6,086 nucleotides of DNA from Bacillus sp. sid0103 (GCF_019219025.1 NZ_JAHUWN010000065.1:1-6086), one strand, 5' to 3'. Shown: positions 1-5,828, counted from the stretch's first letter. Numbers and translations are program-made. Notes: generated by a model not told the origin, from the letters alone.

Positions 1-140
1 CTGTCTACGCTTAAAGACTAATGTTACCATTAGCCCTCCAAGACTCGCTACGAGCGAATGGCTAGTTCTTACTCGGCGGGAATCCCACCCGCTATATGAT
101 ACGACCTAGGCTCGGCCGCACAACTGCGACGTTAGCATAA
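1..140 (+). mobile_element. GC-rich structured remnant, possible right end / omega-RNA of an IS605-TnpB type element
   Basis: This stretch is clearly richer in G+C than the AT-rich DNA after it and is packed with short inverted repeats. ATTAGCC (29-35) pairs with GGCTAGT (60-66) around a small inner hairpin (TCGC 45-48 with GCGA 54-57). GCGGG (76-80) pairs with CCCGC (88-92). GCTCG..CGC (110-119) can pair with GCG.CG..AGC (126-136) around ACAACT. One forward frame is open from the window edge to a TAG at 107-109, but I do not recognise the 35 residues. A compact structured RNA running over the end of an upstream frame is what the 3' end of a TnpB gene with its guide RNA looks like. That identity is inferred from architecture only; the element body lies outside the window. 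Another IS terminus or an unrelated structured RNA is equally possible. Confidence 0.35.
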
Positions 141-192
141 TAAGAATTTCTTTAATTGTTCATTCTAAGAGAAAGCTGAATGGAGGATTCTT

Positions 193-591
193 ATGAAAAA
201 AAGCCTTTTAATATTGATTGCCTTCTTAACCCTTTTCTCTTCTTCATCTGTTAAAGCTGAAACCATAACTAAAAAGGATGTACAGTTGCGTGATGATGTG
301 ATCCTCAATTTGCTTTTTCCATCCATCGACAAAGCAATCGAAAAATATTTCGGCAAACCGAAGCAGTATTATTGCGAACAGATTCTCCAAATCAAAAAGC
401 TGGAATATAAAAACTATCGCTACTTTAATGCCACCGTGCAGCTAACAACATTTGAAGGTGCTCACGATTTCCCATATGATTTAGTGACTATCACTTTTAG
501 TAATAAAAATACCATGGAGTGGCGTGCTATTGATGTCAAAAGTAGAAGGTTGAAACCAAAAGAAGTGGGTAAATGCAGGCATCCTTTGTAA
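193..591 (+). CDS. DUF3888 family secreted protein
   Basis: The 132-residue product begins with a Sec signal peptide: two lysines, a hydrophobic stretch at about 4-16, and a likely cleavage after VKA (residues 20-22). The mature part has the pattern I associate with DUF3888 proteins of Bacillus: LRDDVILNLLFPSIDKAIEK at about 32-51, FGKPKQYY at 53-60, and TFEGAHDFPYDLVTITF at about 86-102. The biochemical role of this family is unknown. Two cysteines (61 and 128) remain in the mature protein and could form a disulfide outside the cell. The ATG at 193 is well set by GGAGGA at 182-187, five bases upstream. The frame stands alone, with a terminator overlapping its stop and a structured remnant upstream, so it is probably monocistronic. 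I saw no convincing -35/-10 pair between 141 and 180. The coding call is strong and the family call good; function is unassigned. Confidence 0.85.
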   Translation: MKKSLLILIAFLTLFSSSSVKAETITKKDVQLRDDVILNLLFPSIDKAIEKYFGKPKQYYCEQILQIKKLEYKNYRYFNATVQLTTFEGAHDFPYDLVTITFSNKNTMEWRAIDVKSRRLKPKEVGKCRHPL

Positions 592-607
592 AAAGGGTGC
601 TTTTTTT
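579..607 (+). terminator. Rho-independent terminator of the DUF3888 gene
   Basis: GCATCCTT (579-586) pairs with AAGGGTGC (593-600) through eight pairs including one wobble, with a six-base loop, followed directly by seven Ts (601-607). The stop codon (589-591) sits in the loop, so the gene ends inside its own terminator. Confidence 0.8.
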
Positions 608-611
608 CTCG

Positions 612-657
612 ATCTTTAACTCTTGCACCCGTTACTTTAAGTGTAATTCTTCACAAA
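612..657 (-). repeat. Dispersed TAACGGGTGC repeat, copy A (extended)
   Basis: The core at 612-634, read on the minus strand, is TAACGGGTGC followed by AAGAGTTAAAGAT. It fits the six-copy alignment in this window. Unlike most copies, the similarity to copy B continues outward: 625-657 matches 4476-4508 at 32 of 33 positions. It lies between the DUF3888 terminator and the minus-strand terminator at 673-700. Confidence 0.7.
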
Positions 658-672
658 TTTTATGTTAGGGAT

Positions 673-700
673 AAAAAAGGACTGTTCATATTGAACAATC
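673..700 (-). terminator. Minus-strand Rho-independent terminator
   Basis: Read on the minus strand, GATTGTTCA (700-692) pairs with TGAACAGTC (688-680) around a three-base loop, with one G-U wobble, followed by CTTTTTTA (679-672). Extra flanking pairing (GGATA 669-673 with TATCC 701-705) is possible. Leftward transcripts arriving here would be those of the MMPL exporter gene after reading through the IS3 remnant, since no good terminator lies directly behind that gene. Confidence 0.6.
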
Positions 701-706
701 TATCCT

Positions 707-1025
707 GTATGTTTCCACTATTCCCACCCATTGTTTCAAAGCAAAGTGAAGAAGCTGGGTCTAACCCAATCCATGTCCCGAAAGGGAAACTGTTGGGACA
801 ATGCGCCAATGGAAAGTTTCTTTGGGCACTTTAAGGATTTAGCGGAGTATAAATCGTGTGATAATTTAAGCGAAGTAAAGAAAGAAGTTGATCGAGTAAT
901 CGAGGAATATAATCATCACCACTATCAATGGGGCTTAATGAAAATGACCCCGGTAGAATACCGGGGCCTCTTACTAGCCGCATAGCCACTTTTTTAAGAC
1001 TGTCCGTAGGACGGGGTATAGTTCA
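707..1025 (+). mobile_element. IS3-family (IS150-like) insertion sequence remnant, right end
   Basis: Only the last part of the element survives: the transposase C-terminal coding region, then about 40 bases ending in the terminus-like stretch GACGGGGTATAGTTCA-type sequence (here GGACGGGGTATAGTTCA, 1009-1025). Many IS3-group elements of Bacillus end with a similar GGGGT..AGTTCA block. No convincing left inverted repeat or orfA is present, so the element is immobile. The left break is near 700-710, where the protein similarity stops abruptly. Target duplications cannot be recognised. Confidence 0.7.
710..985 (+). pseudogene. IS3-family transposase orfB, C-terminal fragment
   Basis: About 92 codons remain of a transposase normally near 280 residues. 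The intact reading contains the hallmark segment GLTQSMSRKGNCWDNAPMES, then FFGHFKD, and ends with YQWGLMKMTPVEYRGLLLAA, which is the C-terminus of the IS150-like rve integrase domain. The E of MESFF is the last residue of the DDE triad; both aspartates are missing with the deleted N-terminal part. Similarity begins at about CFHYSHP (710-730), where the usual SDQG-x-HY motif is cut and its G is replaced by C. A TTG at 731 opens the frame but has no ribosome site, so it is not a real start. This is a dead remnant. Confidence 0.88.
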
Positions 1026-1059
1026 TTATAGGAAGCGGTTTTTTAACTGAATACAATTA

Positions 1060-3279
1060 TTAATTAACAAAACTGTTCTGTTTATATATCTTTTCACTTT
1101 TGTTTTCCATGTGATGTATAATGCTTTCTCCTTCAACATCAATGTTAGGCAAAATTTTATCCAGCCATTTTGGCAAGTACCAGGCTGACTTACCCATGAG
1201 AGTCATGACCGCAGGTACGATTATCATTCTCACGATGAATGCGTCAAAGAAAACACCGAATGTAAGAGCCATGCCTAGTGATTTAATGATGGCATCAGGT
1301 GCCAACATGAATCCAATAAATACAGACATCATAATTAATCCTGCTGCGACTACGACTCTACCGCTCTCCCGCATTCCTTCTAAAATAGCTCTCTTCGTGT
1401 CGCCTGTATGAGTATATACTTCCCGCATCTTGCTCACTAGGAACACTTCATAATCCATGGCGAGTCCGAACAGGATGCCAATCAGAATGACAGGCAGGAA
1501 GGCTAAGATCGGACCGGCAGCCGAGAAACCAAATATATTTTGGAAATGCCCATCCTGGACGACAAATACCACGGCTCCCAACGTAGCACCAAGAGAAAGC
1601 AGAAACCCAAATACTGCTTTTAATGGAATGAGCAGAGATCTAAACACTAGAACTAAGAGTACATATGCAAGTCCCACAATAAGGGCAGCGAAAACCGGCA
1701 AGGCATCACTCAGCTTTTGTGCAATATCAATATTCATCGCTTCTGTGCCCGTTACCATTAGTTCAATTCCATTTTCTTTCTCGGTCTGGTTCGATTTGTC
1801 CCGGATCGCTTTTACCAAATCCTTCGTCTTTGTATCGTCAGGTCCTGTTTTTGGTGTGACGGAAATCATATAAATCTTTCCGGAAGGCCCAGGGATAGCA
1901 GGTGTCACACTTTTCACGCCAGATATGTTGCCTAATTCTTTTGCAATGGTGTTCATAGCATTTTGCGTTTCAACTGTTGCTTTCTCTGATTTTGCTACTA
2001 CCATTAAAGAGGCATGAAATCCTTCTCCATATGCTTCCGTCAATAAATCATATGCTCTTCTTTCTGTCGTTTCTGTGGACTTTGTTGTTCCATCAGAAGG
2101 CAGGCCAAGGTTCATATGGAAAAATGGAATCGTAATCACTGCAAGTAGTCCGATTGCGAAAATTGTAACGATCAGAGGACGTCTTATGACAAATTCCCCC
2201 CATTTATTTGAACCAGCGTGTTTCTTACCTGCCCCAGTCATCTTTTGCAAAAATCGATTTTGTTTAGATGGTGCAATCTTATGACCGACAAGTCCCAATA
2301 TGGCTGGTAATATGACGACTGAAACCAACACAGCTGCGAGCACAGTAAAGGCAGCGGATACGCCCATCGCTGTCAGGAATGGAATCTTTGTAACAGACAG
2401 TCCCAAAAGACCAATAATAACAGTTAATCCTGCAAAGATTACGGCACTCCCCGCTGTTCCCGTTGCGATGGCAACAGATTCTAGAACAGAATCTCCTTGT
2501 GCAAGCTGCTGTCTAAAGCGATTGATAATGAAGAGCGCATAGTCAATGCCCACTGCGAGTCCCAGCATGGCAGCTAATGATAAGGAAACAGATTGGATTT
2601 CCACATAATTGGTCCCAATCATGATTCCTAGCATTCCAATCGCTAATCCGATTATCGCAGTGAGAATCGGCAGTCCAGCTGCTAGAAAAGACACAAAGGT
2701 AAATGCCAGAACTACGAAGGCAACAAGTACTCCGACAATTTCAGTCACACCTGAAGTTTCTGAGTCTGAAAACTTGATATCGCCTCCTGATAACTCCGTT
2801 TTAACGCCGGCATCCCTTGTTGCTTCAATACTATCTAAAATCTTATCCTTAGAAAGTTCTGTGACCTTTTCCGCTTTCACTTTGTACGTAACGACTGCAT
2901 ATCCAATTGTCCTATCTTCACTGAGGTTCTGCAGCTGCATCGGTGCTGCCACAGAATCAACAGCTGAATCTTTTTTAATCTCATCTAGAACTTCTGCAAT
3001 TTTCTGTTGTACTTCCGCTGACTCCAAGGTTTCGTTTTTTGGAGCTTGAAACACCACTTTTACTTGGGCACCTGCTGGTTGCATCGCTTTAAACTCTTTT
3101 TCAATTACTTTTCCTGCTTTATCTGCCGGCGTATTCGGAATGCTCAGCTCATCCTTGAAAGCGGAACCCCTGTTGACTGCAAAAAGCACTAATGCAATAA
3201 GAATTGCGAGTGCACTGAATACAACCTTTTTCCTATTGTTTACTGCCCAATGTCCTAACTTATACAGATATTTTGCCAA
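1060..3279 (-). CDS. MMPL family (RND superfamily) exporter, YdfJ-like
   Basis: The 739-residue membrane protein has the two-fold repeated plan of MMPL/RND transporters. TM1 lies at about 18-36, followed by an extracellular domain to about 175, then five helices at about 180-332. TM7 lies at about 369-388, followed by a second extracellular domain to about 525, then five helices at about 528-695 and a charged cytoplasmic tail. Each helix bundle carries the Asp-Tyr pair expected to relay protons in MMPL proteins: D246-Y247 in GLAVGIDYALF and D609-Y610 in GLAMDYEVF. Length and plan resemble Bacillus YdfJ, a putative drug or lipid exporter; the substrate cannot be read from sequence. The start is TTG (3279-3277), preceded by GGGTGAG six to seven bases upstream. 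An in-frame TAG lies just above, so no longer start exists, and the next ATG would delete TM1. It is divergent from a TetR regulator, which probably represses it. Confidence 0.92.
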   Translation of the reverse strand: MAKYLYKLGHWAVNNRKKVVFSALAILIALVLFAVNRGSAFKDELSIPNTPADKAGKVIEKEFKAMQPAGAQVKVVFQAPKNETLESAEVQQKIAEVLDEIKKDSAVDSVAAPMQLQNLSEDRTIGYAVVTYKVKAEKVTELSKDKILDSIEATRDAGVKTELSGGDIKFSDSETSGVTEIVGVLVAFVVLAFTFVSFLAAGLPILTAIIGLAIGMLGIMIGTNYVEIQSVSLSLAAMLGLAVGIDYALFIINRFRQQLAQGDSVLESVAIATGTAGSAVIFAGLTVIIGLLGLSVTKIPFLTAMGVSAAFTVLAAVLVSVVILPAILGLVGHKIAPSKQNRFLQKMTGAGKKHAGSNKWGEFVIRRPLIVTIFAIGLLAVITIPFFHMNLGLPSDGTTKSTETTERRAYDLLTEAYGEGFHASLMVVAKSEKATVETQNAMNTIAKELGNISGVKSVTPAIPGPSGKIYMISVTPKTGPDDTKTKDLVKAIRDKSNQTEKENGIELMVTGTEAMNIDIAQKLSDALPVFAALIVGLAYVLLVLVFRSLLIPLKAVFGFLLSLGATLGAVVFVVQDGHFQNIFGFSAAGPILAFLPVILIGILFGLAMDYEVFLVSKMREVYTHTGDTKRAILEGMRESGRVVVAAGLIMMSVFIGFMLAPDAIIKSLGMALTFGVFFDAFIVRMIIVPAVMTLMGKSAWYLPKWLDKILPNIDVEGESIIHHMENKSEKIYKQNSFVN

Positions 3280-3500
3280 TTGAATCTCACCCTATTCTTG
3301 TTGAAAATTTGTCTTGTTCTTACGTTGTAATCTAGAAATGCACAAACACCAAAACCATATATTATTCATATAACAAAATTTAAAATGTACATTATAGCTT
3401 GTATCTGAATATCCCTCCCTATTTATAGCTTGCAGAATGGCGGCAAATTGCCAGTAGGAAACAAAGAAAATGGTACACATTGACAGCAATGATGTCCTTT

Positions 3501-3530
3501 TATACAATGACATTATCACTGCACTAACAA
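3501..3530 (-). promoter_or_regulatory. Candidate promoter of the MMPL exporter
   Basis: On the minus strand TTGTTA (3530-3525) is followed after 18 bases by TGTATA (3506-3501), or after 17 bases by TTGTAT. It lies immediately on the exporter side of the palindrome at 3534-3551, so a repressor bound there would abut the -35 box. Both hexamers are imperfect, and this promoter would give a leader of about 215 bases. Confidence 0.4.
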
Positions 3531-3533
3531 TTG

Positions 3534-3551
3534 TACTTACACGTGTAAGTA
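3534..3551. promoter_or_regulatory. Perfect 18-bp palindrome, probable TetR-family operator
   Basis: TACTTACACGTGTAAGTA is identical to its own reverse complement. It lies 60 bp before the TetR start and next to the candidate exporter promoter. Size, symmetry and position are those of TetR-family operators. Arms TCACTGC (3516-3522) and GCAGTGA (3554-3560) add a second, off-centre inverted repeat around it. Binding by the adjacent regulator is inferred from location. Confidence 0.72.
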
Positions 3552-3610
3552 TAGCAGTGAATTTTCATCTTTCAAGCACTATGTGATGATTTGCACTTAA
3601 AACGAACAGA

Positions 3611-4192
3611 ATGAAGGATGTGTTAGCTTTGAGGAAGTCAAGAGAAGACAGTGTACACTCTCAGAGATACATTATGGAGGCATTGAGCGCACTGTTGCAT
3701 GAACATAAACTGCAAGATATAACCGTAACAGCTATTTGCAAAAAGGCTGGAGTTGCCAGAGTCACATTCTACAAATACTACCGCAACGTTTACGACGTCG
3801 TGCAAGCATCTGTGGATGAAATTGTTCAACAATTTTTGAAAGAGGTTGATAGTTTGGATCCGTATGATAGTATGCAGCTAATTATTGAATATATCATAGA
3901 GGGCTTTGTGTCTGCACAGAAACCGTCAGAAAAGTTAATTGATGCAAATATATCAAGTATGCTGCTTGATTATTTGAATTATGCAATGGAAAAGGTCTTT
4001 CAAGCGGATATTACGCGCAATCATGACATGAGCAGAATGCAAATCCTGTTTTTAGCAGGCGGTATCTTTAATATTGTTACCGATTGGATTAAAAGAGGGG
4101 CAAGGGAATCTCCCCAGGCACTTGCTGCAAAAATATACGAGATTCTTCCATATGGGACAACAGATAGGGGTAGCACCAACATTTTGACGTAA
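3611..4192 (+). CDS. TetR/AcrR family transcriptional regulator
   Basis: The 193-residue protein has the standard TetR DNA-binding head. Helix 1 lies at about 17-33, then ITVTAICKKAGVARVTFYKY at 37-56, where the VARVTFYKYY segment (48-57) is the recognition helix and turn. The remainder is a helical ligand-binding and dimerisation domain; its end, FLAGGIFNIVTDWIKRGARE (147-166), resembles the C-terminal domain of DhaS-like/TetR_C_7-8 regulators. It is divergent from the MMPL exporter and most likely represses it, and probably itself, through the palindrome at 3534-3551, releasing on binding an unidentified ligand. The ATG at 3611 has no ribosome site in front of it. GAAGGA at 3613-3618 sits ten bases before an in-frame TTG at 3629, so translation may really begin there, giving 187 residues. 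The helix-turn-helix is intact either way. Confidence 0.9.
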   Translation: MKDVLALRKSREDSVHSQRYIMEALSALLHEHKLQDITVTAICKKAGVARVTFYKYYRNVYDVVQASVDEIVQQFLKEVDSLDPYDSMQLIIEYIIEGFVSAQKPSEKLIDANISSMLLDYLNYAMEKVFQADITRNHDMSRMQILFLAGGIFNIVTDWIKRGARESPQALAAKIYEILPYGTTDRGSTNILT

Positions 4193-4225
4193 AACCCACG
4201 CTAAGACATTTTTTGGAAGGGGAAA

Positions 4226-4267
4226 CCTTGATTTTTCTACGCAAAGCAGAATAATCAAGGCTTTTAT
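4226..4267 (+). terminator. Possible terminator of the tetR gene
   Basis: CCTTGATT (4226-4233) and AATCAAGG (4253-4260) form a perfect eight-pair stem with a 19-base loop, followed by CTTTTATT. It lies 33 bases beyond the regulator's stop. The loop is long and the T tract interrupted, so it may be a weak terminator. Confidence 0.5.
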
Positions 4268-4413
4268 TGATATGATTCTTTTCTGTTATAAACTAACAAT
4301 CCCATATCTTGGGGTTATTCCGAGATACGTGTAAAAATGGGTCATAGGCTCACTTTTATTTCCAAATTACACGATATCAAAAATAGCATTAAACAAGAAT
4401 TGTGAAATTCAAC

Positions 4414-4456
4414 CTAAAAAAGTCGAATTCCTGTACGTACGGAACCGACTTTTTAG
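4414..4456. terminator. Bidirectional terminator hairpin
   Basis: The left arm 4414-4431 begins CTAAAAAAGTCG and ends TTCC. The right arm 4441-4456 is GGAACCGACTTTTTAG, and the loop is TGTACGTAC. The stem is nearly complete with a small internal loop. A-rich and T-rich tracts on the two sides let it work in both directions. It insulates the tetR side from copy B of the repeat and the DUF3224-like gene. The rest of 4268-4413 holds no gene that I can see. Confidence 0.65.
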
Positions 4457-4462
4457 ATTGGA

Positions 4463-4508
4463 TTGTTCAACTAAAGCACCCGTTACTTTAAGTGTAATAC
4501 TTCACAAA
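4463..4508 (-). repeat. Dispersed TAACGGGTGC repeat, copy B (extended)
   Basis: The core at 4463-4485, read on the minus strand, is TAACGGGTGC followed by TTTAGTTGAACAA. Outward of the core the identity with copy A continues to 4508 (32 of 33 positions over 4476-4508). It directly precedes the leader of the DUF3224-like gene and directly follows the hairpin at 4414-4456. Confidence 0.75.
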
Positions 4509-4619
4509 GTTAGAAAGAAGAATAAGTAAAAACACTCCAATACCACTATATTTATGGTACTTTTTGGATGGTATACTGGAAGTGAATTACTATTTAATAA
4601 TGAAGGGGGTTTTACGCGT

Positions 4620-5015
4620 ATGGAGGTAACATTTATAGTAAGCAAATGGGATGAAAAGCCAGTTGATGACACTAGAAAAGATTTCCCTATTAATATTGCC
4701 CATGTCGAATATGATATTGACGGTGAATTAAAAGGAAAAGCTTATGTTGAATATTTATTATATTATATAGAATCAAGTGTAGATGATGGTCACTTGGCCA
4801 CTTCTAAAATTTCCGGATTTCTGCATTTCGAAGGAACTTATAAGGGAAAACGAGGGACATTTACAGCTATTGAGCAAGGAGTATTTGATAAAGGAAATCT
4901 AGATTCTCCATCAACAATCATCAAAGCTACCGGTGACTTAGAAAGTTTGAAAGGGTCTTATAATTATAAGTTTACAGGTCAAACCAGTAAGATGATTCTA
5001 GATTTTAAATTCTAA
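4620..5015 (+). CDS. DUF3224-like small protein
   Basis: The product of 131 residues has no signal peptide or membrane helix and is rich in alternating hydrophobic positions, as expected for a small beta-barrel. The order of features fits DUF3224: an N-terminal strand (MEVTFIVSKWDEKP), a GELKGKAYVEYLL strand, a central GFLHFEGTYKGKRGTFTAIE segment (the G-x-L-x-G-(R/K)-x-G-(S/T)-F core), then a GDLESLKGSYNYKF segment near the end. DUF3224 proteins are related to allene-oxide-cyclase-like barrels; their function in bacteria is not established. The frame is open upstream to an ATG at 4554, but GAAGGGGG at 4602-4609 is placed for the ATG at 4620, and family similarity starts there. A TATACT hexamer (4572-4577) is a possible -10, without a good -35. 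It converges on a minus-strand pair through the terminator at 5037-5070. Confidence 0.8.
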   Translation: MEVTFIVSKWDEKPVDDTRKDFPINIAHVEYDIDGELKGKAYVEYLLYYIESSVDDGHLATSKISGFLHFEGTYKGKRGTFTAIEQGVFDKGNLDSPSTIIKATGDLESLKGSYNYKFTGQTSKMILDFKF

Positions 5016-5034
5016 CAAAATACCCTAGTTGAGT

Positions 5035-5070
5035 AAAAAGGACATCCCTGTAATACCAGGAATGTCCTTT
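5035..5070. terminator. Bidirectional terminator between convergent genes
   Basis: AAAGGACATCCCTG (5037-5050) pairs with CAGGAATGTCCTTT (5057-5070) with one mismatch around TAATAC. On the minus strand the stem is followed by five Ts (5039-5035 as complement), so it fits leftward termination best. It can also stop the rightward DUF3224-like transcript. Confidence 0.75.
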
Positions 5071-5076
5071 CTGTCG

Positions 5077-5106
5077 AACGAGCTTTTTTAACTATCCTGC
5101 TCGTTA
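5077..5106 (-). repeat. Divergent copy C' of the dispersed repeat, within a hairpin
   Basis: On the minus strand 5106-5084 reads TAACGAGCAGGATAG then TTAAAAAA, matching copy C at 17 of 23 positions without gaps. Its GC-rich start also forms a perfect seven-pair stem: AACGAGC (5077-5083) with GCTCGTT (5099-5105). This copy can therefore fold into a small hairpin. Confidence 0.55.
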
Positions 5107-5133
5107 GCAGAACAAGAAAAGCCACTGCTCTTA

Positions 5134-5156
5134 TTATTGAACAATCGCACCCGTTA
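5134..5156 (-). repeat. Dispersed TAACGGGTGC repeat, copy C
   Basis: On the minus strand it reads TAACGGGTGC then GATTGTTCAATAA. It lies 21 bases beyond the stop of the 58-residue gene and 27 bases before copy C', giving two copies in tandem before the terminator. Confidence 0.7.
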
Positions 5157-5177
5157 GTTGCACAACAAAATCTAATG

Positions 5178-5354
5178 TTACCGTCTCTTTTTAGCAATAA
5201 GATTTACAACTAATACTGTAATACCTACTGATAATCCACTTAAAATAGAACGAAGATTACCTTCTGGTACAGTTGAATCAATAATTATAAACATCACTGA
5301 TACTAATATAACAGAAAGAAACACCGCACCTTTAATCCCCATTTCAAACCACAT
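5178..5354 (-). CDS. Small two-helix membrane protein (58 residues), unrecognised
   Basis: The minus strand from 5354 encodes 58 residues starting MWFEMGIKGAVFLSV. Two hydrophobic stretches are visible, at about 8-25 and 36-54, separated by a short polar link (IDSTVPEGNLRS, residues 25-36) and followed by a cytoplasmic-looking KKRR tail. This suggests a hairpin membrane protein with both ends inside. AAGGA (complement of 5362-5366) sits seven bases before the ATG, a good ribosome site. The gene follows the DUF5316-like gene by 85 bases with repeat copy D between them and no terminator, so the two are probably co-transcribed and end at the hairpin at 5037-5070. Similar short membrane proteins are common in Bacillus accessory DNA. 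I cannot assign a family or function. Confidence 0.75.
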   Translation of the reverse strand: MWFEMGIKGAVFLSVILVSVMFIIIDSTVPEGNLRSILSGLSVGITVLVVNLIAKKRR

Positions 5355-5378
5355 CGCCTTTTCCTTTTTTAAAAATGC

Positions 5379-5401
5379 TTTTTTAAGTATCGCACCCGTT
5401 A
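5379..5401 (-). repeat. Dispersed TAACGGGTGC repeat, copy D
   Basis: On the minus strand it reads TAACGGGTGC then GATACTTAAAAAA. It lies between the stop of the DUF5316-like gene and the ribosome site of the 58-residue gene. Confidence 0.7.
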
Positions 5402-5439
5402 ATTTAACAAAAAATAGGGAGTTGGTAACTATTATTCAT

Positions 5440-5730
5440 TTAAATCAATAGAAAAAAGCAAACCGCTGCAATTAATAAATTAGGTAATCCTATTAACAAA
5501 ATAGAATTAGTTTGTGAAACTCTTTGTTTTCTATCTTCTTTTGATTCAGATTGTAGATTTCTACCCAACCTATCCCCATCCACGAATGCTCCAGATAACA
5601 AAGCACCTAATATCAGTGAGATAATTCCGACAGCCCCTGTGATTTTATACAATAAAGTGTAATTGCTTGAAAACATTGAAATTAGAAAAGCGACCACCAC
5701 GATACTAAGTCCTATAATTAATTTCTTCAT
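5440..5730 (-). CDS. DUF5316-like small membrane protein
   Basis: The 96-residue product has three hydrophobic helices at about 3-21, 30-50 and 77-95. Between the second and third is a charged loop carrying the pattern I associate with DUF5316 proteins of Bacillus: SGAFVDGDRLGRN (46-58) followed by ESKEDRKQR (62-70). The end, LLIGLPNLLIAAVCFFLL, also fits. No function is established for the family. A GTG at 5739 lies in the same frame, but AGGGA (complement of 5741-5745) is only one base from it and ten bases from the ATG at 5730, so the ATG is preferred. An extended -10 promoter lies about 50 bases upstream. It is probably the first gene of a two-gene transcript with the 58-residue protein. 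Confidence 0.82.
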   Translation of the reverse strand: MKKLIIGLSIVVVAFLISMFSSNYTLLYKITGAVGIISLILGALLSGAFVDGDRLGRNLQSESKEDRKQRVSQTNSILLIGLPNLLIAAVCFFLLI

Positions 5731-5781
5731 AAATAACACATCCCTATGGATTTGTTAAATTCCAATTAGTTTACATTTTTA

Positions 5782-5790
5782 ATTATAACA
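5782..5790 (-). promoter_or_regulatory. Extended -10 promoter of the DUF5316-like gene
   Basis: The minus strand reads TGTTATAAT (5790-5782), a perfect -10 hexamer with the TGN extension. The spot 17 bases above (TATTTA) is a poor -35, which extended -10 promoters tolerate. The predicted leader is about 45 bases. Confidence 0.55.
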
Positions 5791-5828
5791 TTTTCAGAAT
5801 TTTATAAATACAAAAATTCCCACATAAC

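Larger units (their letters stand above)
3280..3610. promoter_or_regulatory. Divergent control region between the MMPL and TetR genes
   Basis: These 331 bases hold the palindromic operator, a candidate leftward promoter and a leader of more than 200 bases for the exporter gene. The leader also contains a perfect leftward -10 hexamer (TATAAT on the minus strand, 3396-3391), but the hexamer 17 bases above it (GGGAGG) is not a -35, so it may be fortuitous. A 75-codon leftward frame opening with GTG at 3519 runs through this region. It starts inside the promoter, lacks a ribosome site and resembles nothing, so I do not call it a gene. I found no clear plus-strand promoter for the regulator. Confidence 0.55.

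Noticed and set aside
165..356. Leftward 63-codon frame opposite the DUF3888 gene
   Set aside because: It is antisense to a gene with a signal peptide, good ribosome site and terminator.
731..985. Functional small gene starting TTG at 731
   Set aside because: It is the in-frame tail of an IS3 transposase with no ribosome site; only the last catalytic glutamate remains.
1121..3049. Several plus-strand frames of 69-146 codons across 1121-3049
   Set aside because: They are antisense shadows of the MMPL gene: rich in Ser/Thr/Ile/Pro, with no ribosome sites and no recognisable domains.
3292..3519. 75-codon leftward frame before the MMPL gene
   Set aside because: It opens with GTG inside the probable promoter, has no ribosome site, a biased and unfamiliar composition, and lies in the leader of the exporter gene.
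4052..4258. Leftward frame over the end of tetR
   Set aside because: It is antisense to the regulator and starts in the hairpin region; no homology or ribosome site is visible.
5012..5197. Leftward 61-codon frame overlapping the terminator and repeats C/C'
   Set aside because: It runs through a terminator stem and repeat copies, overlaps the better-supported 58-residue gene, and its residues look like translated non-coding DNA.
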